From: Saururus chinensis
Lineage: Eukaryota; Streptophyta; Magnoliopsida; Piperales; Saururaceae
Assembly (NCBI GenBank): GCA_035235625.1
Contig: CP141149.1
Location: 28,637,753 to 28,701,752 of the forward strand
Direction of reading: 5' to 3'
Length of the DNA stretch: 64,000 nt
Position 1 is the stretch's first letter, and every line of letters starts with the position of its first letter. Positions 13,045 to 23,402 of the stretch are shown piece by piece. The position numbers were made by a program, and so were the translations under genes. The notes beneath the pieces were generated by a model, which was not told the DNA's origin, did no database searches, and saw only the letters and a program-made list of their open reading frames with translations.

Positions 13045-13748
13045 TACCTCTCAGGATAAGACGATCAACTACGTACCGTAGAAACACATTCAACATAGCA
13101 CATATAGCGAACTACGGTATAAAATGTTCTCATAGAAAAATAGAGATAAAAATTTAGAAAAAGATTTTTATAGAAATTATTTTTCATGATTTTATAGGAA
13201 ATCCCGTTAAATACACTATGTCCCGTTTAAACGAATATGTCTATCCATTAACAGATACATTCTTTAGTGAAATCAAACTGAACCCGTTTAAGCCATTTTG
13301 GTTAATAGAAATTAAACCAAATAAAAAAAATTAAACCAAATAAGTTTGTCCTAAAAATAATTATTTTTTTGACCCGACCCGACTGCATATGCGAACCGAG
13401 ATGGACAGACAGCGATAGTGTACACGTGTGGGTTAGCCTACCTAAATATATGAGTCTAATATGTATCTTTCCCACAAAAGTGGGTTGGTCCAATGACCTA
13501 ACTTAAAAGGCTAAATTTGTACCTTATATACTAACACTATTACCTTATTTTAGACGATGTAGAACAATTTATGTCTTTAACCAATTTAAATATATAATTT
13601 TAATTTAATTTAATTTAATACAAGGTAAGTTTGGGCTCTATATTATATGGGCTAGACCCATATATATTATGAGCTTAATCTATATAAATATAATATTCAC
13701 CTTCATAATATAGGCTTAATCTATTAAATATAATATCTACTTCTAACA
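13045..13748 (-). mobile_element. copia-type LTR relic, copy 1
   Basis: Read on the minus strand from 13748 (TGTTAGAAG...) this matches 25,497-26,130 on the plus strand over most of its length. Shared blocks include TAACCAAAATGG, TTTCCTATAAAAT and the GGGTCTAGCCCATAT / GGGTCAAGCCCATAT segment. It is diverged and shorter than copy 2 and has no coding part. It is an old solo-LTR-like fragment. The family is assigned through the R/U5-like block of copy 2. Confidence 0.65.
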
Positions 13749-14631
13749 AACACAAGTATCATAAACTTATTTTTTTCTTTTATTAAATATAAATTATTAT
13801 TATTTATATATAACTAACTATTAATACATGATAGATGAAGCATTAAATTTAACAGGTCAATGTGTTCCTACAATCAAAATGCGTGGTGCATTCCAATTAC
13901 CTAAAACAAGATGCATTTTAGCCAATAATAGCATGTTTTTCTAATTGTGTTTGACTATGGTGCTCGACAGCTTTCATACAATCCACTTAAAACGTCAAAT
14001 TAATATTAGATGAATGTACGTAAGCAAATTTGTGCTCATATTGGACGGATAACCACGGTGGATTTTAGAGGCTTTTGGTCACAAATGATAAAACGTGCCA
14101 ATTATTGTTCTGTTTTCTAGCTCTTTTTTGTAGATAACTACGAACATCTTGCCTAGATGCGGCTGTTCACATGCTGCATGCCATCGTATTCCTTAATGCT
14201 AAGCAGCTCCCAATAATTGAGGATGGCACATGACTCGTTCCAAGTCTTCGTGCTCTCTTTCTTGTTGTTAAACCTTAGAGGTACACTACTTACATCACTT
14301 TGTTTTCCCTAAAGCTCACATATTACTTGTGTCGACCAAAATAACCCCTCTTTTATAGATTTTCCTCATTTTTCTTCTTTCCCTTCTTGTTTACCATTTG
14401 CCCATTCCCAAAGTTTGCGTCTTTCTTTCCGATGACTTCTCTTTAATCTGAAGCCTTTTTCATATGTCTTCTTCATGATCTCCCACTTTCTCCTCTCCTA
14501 CTTATATCTTAAGACATCTTTTTTCTACTACCACAACGAAAACTTCAGAGGTCCAACATGTAACGAGACAAGGTATGTGGTCTAACAGAAGTTTCATCCA
14601 GGTCCCTAAGTAAAGAGGGGAACTTTTGGAA
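13749..14631. other. intergenic, no gene recognised
   Basis: AT-rich non-coding sequence with scattered stops in all frames. No repeat or RNA gene was recognised apart from poly-pyrimidine stretches near 14,330-14,480. Confidence 0.5.
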
Positions 14632-14722
14632 AGTTTTACATATTGGGTTGTAGATAAGAGAAAAGTGGTTGTATATATGGAAGGTTTTACATGTTGGGTT
14701 GTAAATAAGAGAGAGGTGGTTG
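14632..14722. repeat. 46-base direct duplication
   Basis: The segment starting GAAAGTTTTACATATTGGGT is repeated 47 bases later as GGAAGGTTTTACATGTTGGGT, each followed by TAGATAAGAGA/TAAATAAGAGA and GTGGTTGTAT. It leads directly into the minisatellite. Confidence 0.75.
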
Positions 14723-15215
14723 TATTGATTCAATTGTATTATTATATTTATTCAACTGTATTGATGTATCTATTCAACTATATTAGTATATTAATTCAAC
14801 TATATTGTTATTAATTTATCCATATTGATGTAATCATTCAATAATAATAATATTGTATTGATTTCATTGTATTACTTTATCATGTAACTATATTACCATA
14901 TTGATTCAACCTTATTATATTAAATTTTTAACCATATTTTTGTACTTAGTCAACAATATCAATTAATCATGTTGTTGTATGCATTTAACAAAACTTGATG
15001 TGACCATTCAACTATATTGTTGTATTGGTCCAATTGTATTATTGTAATTATAAAACTATATTAGTGTATTCATTTAACCATATTTTATTTAAATAAATTG
15101 TTATATTTATTTGACTATATTTTTATATTTATTCAATTATATTGTCCTATTTATTTAACCACATTACTATATTTATCTAACTATATTATTGTATTCATTT
15201 AATTATATTATTGTT
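14720..15215. repeat. degenerate AT-rich minisatellite
   Basis: About 20 irregular copies of a 22-28 base unit of the form TATTCAACTATATTGTTGTAT. Copies differ by small substitutions and length changes. It reads openly in several frames only because the unit lacks stops in places; it is not a gene. Confidence 0.75.
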
Positions 15216-15264
15216 GGTAGAGATGAGTGATATTTTTTATCAAAGAGGCTACTACGGTTTCTAA

Positions 15265-15795
15265 GGGGTTATTTGGATGTTGAATTTCATAGATTCTACC
15301 TTAATTTTGGTCTGAATTATTAAAATAATATTTATGTGTAGAAGGTGGGCAAAATTACCCTAAAGTTGATTCCAAGCCGGAATCAACCAAAATCACTTCG
15401 TGAAGTAATTTTGTCAATTCTAGCTCCCAGCCCCCATTTTAGAATTACACATTCCATTATCTTTTAATGGTTATTTTTTATATCAATTTAAGTATAAAAA
15501 ATTGTATTGTATAGTTAAGGCCCACTTTAAAAGTTTAAAATTATCTACCCTTATGTGATATTGTTTGATAGAATTCGAATATAAAAGCTCAATAATACCA
15601 AAAGCGTGCATATCTAAATTCGGGAGAAAGAGTTATATTAGTTTAAAATATTAAAAAATAAGTTTGATGCAATGTCCAAATTTATTCTAAAATTTTTTAT
15701 TACCAAACGTAATTCTAATTCGGTAGTGATTTATTCAAAAATTCTACTTATATTTTCACTTCTGTTTTTAAAAAAATTACCATGTGAACAACCTC
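15265..15795. mobile_element. Harbinger/Tourist-like MITE, copy 1
   Basis: 531 bp with terminal inverted repeats (GGGGTTATTTGGATGTTGAAT at the left, GAGGTTGTTCACATGGTAAT from the right end), flanked by TAA on both sides. It has a central palindrome, AATCACTTCGTGAAGTAATTTT, near 15,391-15,413. The inner sequence matches the elements at 17,910 and 22,870. The TAA target duplication and the GGGG-TTTGG end suggest the PIF/Harbinger group. No transposase. Confidence 0.75.
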
Positions 15796-15989
15796 TAAAT
15801 TTACATACAACTATTTGTTCCCGTTTAACTTCAGCCAATCCTAGAAGCCTACCAACCATGTATGTGAATAATAGAGTAAGAGACAATTATGGCTCAAGTC
15901 AAAGTGGTGGATGTTAAGAAGCTCAGTCGATATTGTCAGAATCAAATATGATAGGTTGTGTGCCATATAGCTGAGCACCTTGAGCTAGC

Positions 15990-16770
15990 TTATTGAGTCC
16001 AAAATCTCCCCAACTAGCCAAGTTTGGATGAGCTGAGTGGGCACTCCCACCAGCGCTAGACGCGCAAGTAAAATACGTCTAGCTCTGATAGACACAATTG
16101 TGTTAGAGCCAGACGTGTTTTACTTACACGTAAAACACATTTGGCGCTAAGTGGTTGGGAGTGCCTACCGAGCCGATCTGAACCACAACTAGCCCTGTTT
16201 CAAACAAATTGAGACCTACAAGCCCTTCAAGCTATTTAAATGTCTGGCAGGGTTCCACCCATCGAATTGCTCACCATATCCATATGCAAAGTCTTCAAGC
16301 TCCCAAATGATCTCTAAGTAGGAGAAACTCCACCAGTAAAATGGTTCTAGTTCAAGTCCAACTTTTTGAGAGATTGTGTCAAGGTGATTATTGCGACCGG
16401 AAGAAGTTATCTGGTGAGGTAATTGTTGCTCAAATCTAATTTGGGAAAGAACCTAATCTCTTCTAAAATTGAGCTAAAAAACACATTTTGATTAAAGTCT
16501 ACCACTATTAGCTCCCTGAGCCCCACCTACCTCTAGCGTCTGGACGATGATTTTGTATAGTTTTTATTTGGATCCCATGTTGAGCCCAGGTTATCACTTC
16601 TAAGAGCTCCTTCAGCATTCTTCCAGCGTTCCATACCCAGCTGCAAAGAAAAAAAAACGAAAACCCATTTTAGAAAGGTGCATGGGAAAATGGAGAATGA
16701 CTTTTGAGCAAAGGTTAAAAAGGGAAGAAAAAACACCAAATAAGGCAATAAAGGCACGATGAGAGAATGA
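15990..16770 (-). pseudogene. decayed leucine-rich-repeat receptor gene fragment
   Basis: The minus strand reads in pieces like plant LRRs: LDLSNNYLTR, SLKKLDLN-NHFTGGVSP, FGSLKTLHMDM and GTLPDI, with stops and frame changes between them. Upstream pieces near 16,540-16,770 (GSTWDPN, GLRELIVVDF) could be the start of the ectodomain. A foldback MITE sits in it at 16,033-16,173. No kinase domain is found nearby. Whether it came from a receptor kinase or a receptor-like protein cannot be told. Confidence 0.5.
16033..16173. mobile_element. foldback MITE / long hairpin
   Basis: Two arms of about 60 bases pair across a short AT-rich centre (ACACAATTGTGT). The left arm begins GCTGAGTGGGCACTCCCACC. 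The right arm, read backwards, begins GCTCGGTAGGCACTCCCAACC. Both arms carry the block AAGTAAAA(T/C)ACGTCT(A/G)GCTCT. There is no coding content. A transcript would form a long hairpin. Confidence 0.8.
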
Positions 16771-17858
16771 TGGTCGGGCTAAAGGAAGTGTGATGCAACT
16801 GTGATGATAATCTTTAGACTGGCAAAAGGGCTTGACGAGGAAGGAGTAGGCGCAGAAGAGGACGATGAAGGTCGTTAAGGTTGGCTGTGTCATAGACAGG
16901 CGACAGCTATAGTGAAGGAGGTGGAGCAAGGAGGAAGGAAGTCCTAACCCTTGTAGCACATACTTGGTATTTACTAAAAAGTGGAGAGCATTTTGGAACT
17001 AAAATGACCTAAAAGTAAGTAATCCGTCATACTTTGGAAAAATCCAGATAATATAAAAATGATGTATTTCTTAGCAGTTAATATGTAAATCGACCTAAAC
17101 CATTTCCTTTCCGGAATTCACCTTATCTTTGCATATTTCCTTTCCGGAATCCACCTTTTGAAAACGTTTCATTAGCTTTCTACATCGTGGTTGAAGACTT
17201 CCTTTATCCAACTAAGGAAGGGTAGACATTGATCTTAATTTTAGCGTTATCAGCTATCTGCAGCTCCAAGTTTTCATCATATGTCCGGGCAGGGTACGTC
17301 AGTATTAGATTCTCAACTGTTCATCTTGGGTAATTAACAATGCATAAAATTATATTAGGTAGGCATAAAGCACGACTTGGGCATTGCATTTGTTAAACGT
17401 AAGCAAAGGATTGAATTTAAGACTTTTAAGACGACCACTCGCATGGGGTTTATTTATTGTAATGGAAGTCACCCTTTGTGTTTGGGCCTTTAATCTGCGA
17501 CGCTCGTTCGTTTGTTGTTGGGGTTTTGGTTCTATCACATATTTAGATAAACATTCGTTCGGATAGAACAGATATTCAAATAGCAGATTCTGAGCTCACT
17601 GATAGCCCACCGTACTGTACCCATGCCCAAGTTAAATGTGTATAAAATATAGAAGTGCAAACAAATCGGCAGACAACATTCGGCCATTATAGGAGCATGT
17701 ATATAATGTTGGCATAAGGACCTATCTCACCATGACTAATTCATAAATCATTTGGAATGCCGTTCTATATTTCCTTTCAAAGCTTGGGAAAACTGTGTAA
17801 TTTCTAGTGATTCACTTTACTAGAAAGCAAGATATACGAAAGATGACAAATTTTAGTA
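16771..17858. other. intergenic, no gene recognised
   Basis: No feature could be assigned. The block TTTCCTTTCCGGAAT(T/C)CACCTT is repeated at about 17,104 and 17,138. Short open frames on the minus strand near 16,610-16,960 have no recognisable similarity. Confidence 0.45.
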
Positions 17859-18679
17859 CTTCCTCCGTCCTCAAATAAGTGCCCTATTATGAAAAAGTCA
17901 AATATTTAAGGGTCGTTTGGGTACTGAATTAATTCAGTAACGATTCGATTTAGTAGCGATTCAATTCAGTAAATTCATCGCTGATTATGAATTACGTTTG
18001 GCTATAGAATTTGTTAAAATAAATTCAGATGTCACGTCAAACCCAGTCTTAAAACTTTAAACACCTCTAACTCTCTCTTTCGAACTCGGATATGCACGTT
18101 CTTGGTACCATTACACTCCTAAATTCAAGCTCTATCAAACAAGATCCCACAAGGGTAGGTAATTTTGAACTTTTAAAATGGGCCCTACCTATATGACACA
18201 TTTTTCGAAGCTCAAATCGATATGAACGATAACCATTGAAAAATAATAGAATCTGTAATTTTTAAAACGGTGATTAGGAGACTGAATCGACTAAATCACC
18301 TCATGAGGTGATTCAGTGATTCAGTCTTGATTCAGGCTGAAACGGACTGAATCTTACTACAAGATCTTGAATTTTTAATTAGTAGCCTTCAGTACACAAA
18401 CAAGATTCTAATAATTCAGTGCTGAATTGACACTGAATCGGCTGAATCTTCTCACGATTCAGTACCCAAACAGCCCCTTAAGCTACCTCATTCACTCAAA
18501 CGTTTCCATAATTATCTTTTCTTTATTAACACATAAAAAAGTTAATAGAGGGTATTTTAGGAAAAACATATTTAAAACAACATACGAGAGGAGAAAGTGG
18601 TTAACATCAAAGCAAATGGGATATTTATTTGAGGAAAATTGATTTTTCAAGTGGGACATTTATTTCAGGATGGAGGAAG
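17859..18679. mobile_element. Stowaway-like MITE, split by a second MITE
   Basis: Starts CTTCCTCCGTCC and ends GGATGGAGGAAG, near-perfect 12-base inverted ends flanked by TA on both sides (17857-58 and 18680-81). The subterminal parts AAATAAGTGCCCTAT and GGGACATTTATTT also correspond. This is the CTCCCTCCGTCC type of plant Stowaway (Tc1/mariner-related). Without the nested element it is about 250 bp. Confidence 0.8.
17910..18477. mobile_element. Harbinger/Tourist-like MITE, copy 2, nested in the Stowaway
   Basis: 568 bp with inverted ends (GGGTCGTTTGGGTACTGAAT at the left, GGGGCTGTTTGGGTACTGAAT from the right), flanked by TTAA on both sides. Central palindrome AATCACCTCATGAGGTGATT near 18,294. 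The inner part (GGATATGCACGTTCTTGGTA, TATCAAACAAGATC) matches copies 1 and 3, in inverted order relative to copy 1. It is the best preserved copy, so probably the youngest of the three. Confidence 0.85.
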
Positions 18680-18938
18680 TATTTCGCTTAAAACCTTTCT
18701 GCCAATCAACATCACCACGCAACTTCTAGCATACAGATTCTCAGAATGGAGCTTGTTATCGTTACTTTCATTCTTGCTGACACCACGAACAAACCATACA
18801 AGATGCCAAATAAATAATTAACACATAAAAAACAAATAGCACATCTAATAGAAATCTTGAAAGGCCCAAAAGAAGTAGCTATATGAAAAAGAAAACTATG
18901 GACCGTGTTTTGTGTACCTCAAGAGCCAAAATAATGCT

Positions 18939-19130
18939 GATTTTTGGGAGAATGCTTTTCAGGTTTAAGGCGCTGGATTGAGCATTCTTCGTGAACAAGA
19001 ACAGCATCAAAAGGCGAAGAGGCCATAAACCCTGATTTTTGGGACAATTCTTTTCAGGTTTAAGTTGCTGGATTGAGCACTCTTAGCGAACAAGAATAGC
19101 ATTAAACGGTGAAGAAGCCATAAAAACCTG
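18939..19130. repeat. 95-base tandem duplication 3' of the receptor kinase gene
   Basis: Two copies with period 95 starting GATTTTTGGGA, with a dozen or so differences, directly beyond the stop codon of the receptor kinase gene and likely inside its 3' UTR. Confidence 0.8.
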
Positions 19131-19163
19131 ATCTTACAATTATGACTAAATTACTTGTTTCTT

Positions 19164-22100
19164 TTACCCGCTGACATCAAAACTCTCTAAAGCATTAGAA
19201 ATATGTCTCATGGACGGTCTCCTTTCAGGATTTGTCTGAACGCAAGCCAGGGCAATCCTGAGCACAGCAACTATATCCTCTTCATGCTCAGGTTCCTGGG
19301 CTAAATGTGGGTCCAAAACATCAGAAAGAGGCTTCTGTTCTTCAATACAAACTTCGACCCATTTAACTATGTCTAAGTCAGAAGTTCCCATCAGAACCAC
19401 TGGAGATCTTCCAGATATCATTTCCAGTAGAATCACCCCATAAGAGTAAACATCCCACTTCTGTGACGGTTTGAGAAGCTTTAAGGCTTCAGGGGCTTGA
19501 TAAAATGATCCATAGTTGACAGGGATATTAACTGAGACTTCTGATGACTGGTATTGTTGTGTTTCCACGGGGACTCGATTCGACTGAACCAGTGGGGATC
19601 CTCCTGCTATTGTGGCTAAGCGTCCAAGACCAAAATCAGATATATATGGTTCCATGTTTTGTCCCAGAAGTACATTTGAGGGTTTAAGATCTCCGTGTAC
19701 ATACTTTTTTGGACTATATTCATGTAAATAAGCTAAGCCTTTTGCTATTCCCTTCATAATAGAGAACCGTACAAGCCATGACATGGGTGAAAAAGTTGGC
19801 ATTCCTGTCCTCCCTGAAATAAACAGAATGAAAGACGAACAAGATTAGAGAACAAAAGTCTGGTCTAAGTGGCTGGCATAGTAAATAGAAGAAGTTCTAA
19901 AATTCAATCACACAAACCAGAATGCAAATAATCAGAGAACAAAAGTCTGTTCTGAATGGCTGGCCATGGTAAATAGAAAAAGTCCTAAAACTTAATGTCA
20001 CACAAACCAGAATGCATATATCAAATTTTTCTTTATTTAGTAGCCATCATGTGGATAATGATTAAAATATCATGTTGGCCATCCACACAACACCAAAGTA
20101 ATAATCATCAAGAATGCATCTTAAATTCTGGCAACAGTTAAATAACCCACAGAAAAAGAATGGATACTGCTCTACAGAATAGACCAAGCCTCTATTTAAA
20201 CACTTTAGTTGTATGACTTTCTAATCCCTGTATCACTTGTGATCTATGATCATCACCTCATCCCAAGTATTTTAGCTCAGCAACAAAGATTCTTCCCCTG
20301 CTACTCCACTTTAGTATGCAACATTTTTACACTTAGAAAGTTATCACCATCATGACCTAATCCCATCTATTTATGAATTCATCCTGCTATTACATTCAAT
20401 AACACTTTCACACTCAACTAATTCATCTGTGGGGAAGTTATTACCGGCTTATATTTGTTGTGTCCTCCACCTTCCTCTTCCTGTTTGCCTAATCCTCAAC
20501 AAGATACTGGTTAAATCCCCCCTACGTAGTGTCATTTTGCAGTGCTTTCTCGCAAATAACAGTTTCAAATAACAGTTTATTATTATCAACAGAAACATAT
20601 CCTCTTAACTTCATAAATGAACTGTACATGGCAAGATTCTGTTTAGAGGGAAAGTGACATAGTTTGCTCACATCAGATATTCCACTTGGAATACATTATT
20701 GTTTAATTATTGTCATCATTAATTTAATACAGCTTTCTAGAAAAGAAATATTGGAACTGCAATGCGTTTAAATAAGTTTAAAAGATATTAGTATCATAAA
20801 TAAATAAATAAATAAACGTTCATCACCACCGCAAGTCAGTAATGTTGTCCAATTCTTTCGCATGTAATAGCCATACTAACATGCAAATAAAGATAAATAA
20901 CATCAATAATGAACAAATTAGAATGCTTGAGTGGTTACCATGCAGTGCTGTAGTGAGATTTCCATTAGGTATATATTCATAGATCAACAGCTTCTCATCA
21001 ACAGACCAGTAATATGCTCTCAGGGCCACAAGATTTTGATGCCTAACCTTCCCAATTGCCTCGACCTCTGTTTGAAACTCCTTAAACCTCTGCAACCCCC
21101 CTTCTCCCAGTCTCCTCACAGCCAGTGTTAGCCCATCTTCGAGGACAACCTTGTAAACAATTCCGATTCCACTCTTACCAAGAACAAAGGCCGACGCTTT
21201 CAAAAGCTCGTCCAGGTCAAAGTTAACTTGTGGATCAAGCTGCACAAGGTCTACTTGCTCAATATTTTCAGATAATGTCTCTGATCCATCTATTCCGAAA
21301 CATAGACACTCCTTTCTCTCTTTCCGCCCCTTTACATAATCCTCCCCGTCATCCTTACCCCTGCATGAGACCACTCTCCAATAACAGTACAAAAATACTA
21401 ATGCAATCAGACCAATTCCAATAATGTCACATGCTACGATTGCAATCACAGCACTGGAACTCAAGCCTCTCCTTTTGTTACTCTCACCCATGCTATCAGC
21501 ATCAGAAACCGGAGGTGAGTAGTTTCCTGGAAAATAAGGTTGTGATGACGGACCACTGTCAGATAGACAAGGATTCTTCAAGGGCGGTCCGCATAGCATG
21601 GGGTTTCCCAGAAATGCTGTAGGTCCTCTGTTTACCAGAGCACCATTTTGCGGTATCGGACCACTCAGGTTATTGTCTGAGAGATCAATATAGACCTTCT
21701 CCGGCAGGTTTCCGAGGCTGCTTGGAATAGGACCCGAGAAATTGTTATGAGATAAATCCATAGTTCCCTGAATGTGAGAAAGATTGCCCAAATCAACAGG
21801 AACGGGACCATCAAAACTATTATGCGAAAGATCGAGCTTTTCTAGTTGAATTAGATGAGCACCAAATCCATCAGGCAGAGAACCAGTAAACTTGTTGTAA
21901 CCCACATCAAGGGTCCTCAATCTAGTACACTGAAGTAAAGAAACGGGTATCGAGCCAGTTAGCGAATTTTGTGCCAAGTTTAAGATTTGTAGGTAGCTAA
22001 GCTTGCCGATGTCGGTAGGAAGAAAACCGGATATATTATTACCATAAAAGACCAAGCTTTGGAGACCTTGAGCGTGGAAGAGCTCGACCGGCAAGCTCCC

Positions 22101-22404
22101 GTGCAGCATATTGTTCCTCAAGTTGATGTGCCTCAGAGAGGAGAGATACCCAAGAGATGGAGGAAGAGTACCAACCAGTTTTTTCTTGGGTATGGTTATA
22201 GAAACTACTTTCATGTCCTGGCATGAAATTCCGTTCCATGAACATGGGTTTTCGTCAGATGAGTTCCAGTTGCCCAGAGACCCATCGGGGTCTTTCTCCA
22301 TTGCGCTTTTGAACGAGAGAAGAGCTGCTCCCTCATCATTCACACAACTCGTAAGAGAGAGAGCTCATGAGAAAGGAGAATAACAAAAGAAGCAGCGATG
22401 CCAT
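19164..22404 (-). CDS. LRR receptor-like kinase, ZAR1 type (LRR class III), two exons, leader out of frame
   Basis: Exon 1 runs to 20939 and exon 2 is 19813-19164; the 1,125-bp intron is GT-AG and phases agree. From the ...[12 protein letters not shown] start (22343) the frame gives 684 residues. They comprise an N-terminal cap with CSWNGISC, about six LRRs (residues 65-235), a Pro/Ser-rich linker, one membrane helix (about 304-330, [20 protein letters not shown]) and a kinase domain (about 375-680) with [22 protein letters not shown] and DFGLGR. The usual VAIK lysine is AVRRLGEGG, as is common in this subfamily, so activity is uncertain. It should be a plasma-membrane receptor; in Arabidopsis ZAR1 acts in zygote division. 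The only leader-like sequence (ATG at 22404, [17 protein letters not shown]) is one base out of frame, across a CT run, with a stop closing each frame. Confidence 0.85.
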
Positions 22405-22869
22405 GACAGTCCGAGCTCAGAGAGATGGAGAGATAGCACCTCGCCGTTGAAAAGCTTCTCCTGTGAAATGTCGAATGTCGATGACCGTTTGAAGAGGAGG
22501 AAGGTAAGAAGAAAAGCTTTTTCGCTTCCGAAGATGGTCGAAAGTAGAGAAAGAAGAGATGCCAGTTGAAAGTAGTCTCGGGGAGATTGATTAAGGAGCC
22601 AGAGTCCGATACTTAATAATTGATAATCCCTGTTGATTTTCACGAGACATGAGCTAAAGAGAAAGATCTCCGTCATAAGTGACCCTCCCCGGACGCCCAT
22701 CACGCTTGCCACAGGGCCTGGGCCATGAACTGGCCACGTTCTATAAAAGAGCTTTTGGCTGCTGTCTCCCTCACCGGCCACACTGTAAAATTTACTCCTA
22801 TTAATTAAGTTAAGCCAAGCAGTTAATAAAAAATGTAGAAAAAGAAAAAAAATGCAGTTATGGAATAAA
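22405..22869. other. upstream region of the receptor kinase gene
   Basis: Probable 5' UTR and promoter of the minus-strand receptor gene. An open stretch of 138 codons on the minus strand (22,781-22,365) overlaps it but resembles no known protein and ends inside the leader region, so it is not called as a gene. Confidence 0.45.
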
Positions 22870-23402
22870 TCCCGCCTGTTGATTTTTGTAAGATTTTGTT
22901 AAATTTGTCTTAATATCTACTCGAATTATTAAAATAATATTTATGTATAAAAAATAAGCAAAATTCCAAGCTTTTTAGAGTTAGAATCGATTGGAATGAC
23001 CAAATCATCTCACAAGGTGATTTTATCGATTCCACTCTAAGTCCTATTTTAAAAATTATACATTTTATTATTTTTTAATAATTATTTTTATATTAATTTA
23101 AACTTTAAAAAATATATTATATAAATATAATATATTTTAAAATTTTAAAATTACTTATCTTTGTGGTCTTGTTTTATAAAGTTTAAATTTAAGAACTTAA
23201 TAATAATCAAAAATATATATATCTGAGTTTGAGAAAGAAAATTATATTAATTTAAAATTTTAAAATTAAATTTAATATTATATTTTAATTTATTTTTAAC
23301 TTTTTTTATTAACAACAGTAATTCATAATCGGTGGTAAATTTTTAAAATTAATTCTAAAATTTTTACTTCCATTTAAAAAAAAATTACACCTAAACATCC
23401 CC
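22870..23402. mobile_element. Harbinger/Tourist-like MITE, copy 3 (eroded)
   Basis: The right end, read backwards, is GGGGATGTTTAGGTGTAATTTTT, followed outside by TAA. The central palindrome is decayed (ATCATCTCACAAGGTGAT near 23,006). Inner blocks such as TGAATTATTAAAATAATATTTATGT and the TATATCTGAGTTTGAGAAAG region match copy 1. The left end is too diverged to place exactly. It is probably the oldest of the three copies. Confidence 0.65.

Noticed and set aside
22365-22781. 138-codon open frame upstream of the receptor kinase
   Set aside because: No recognisable domain. It overlaps the leader and 5' UTR region.
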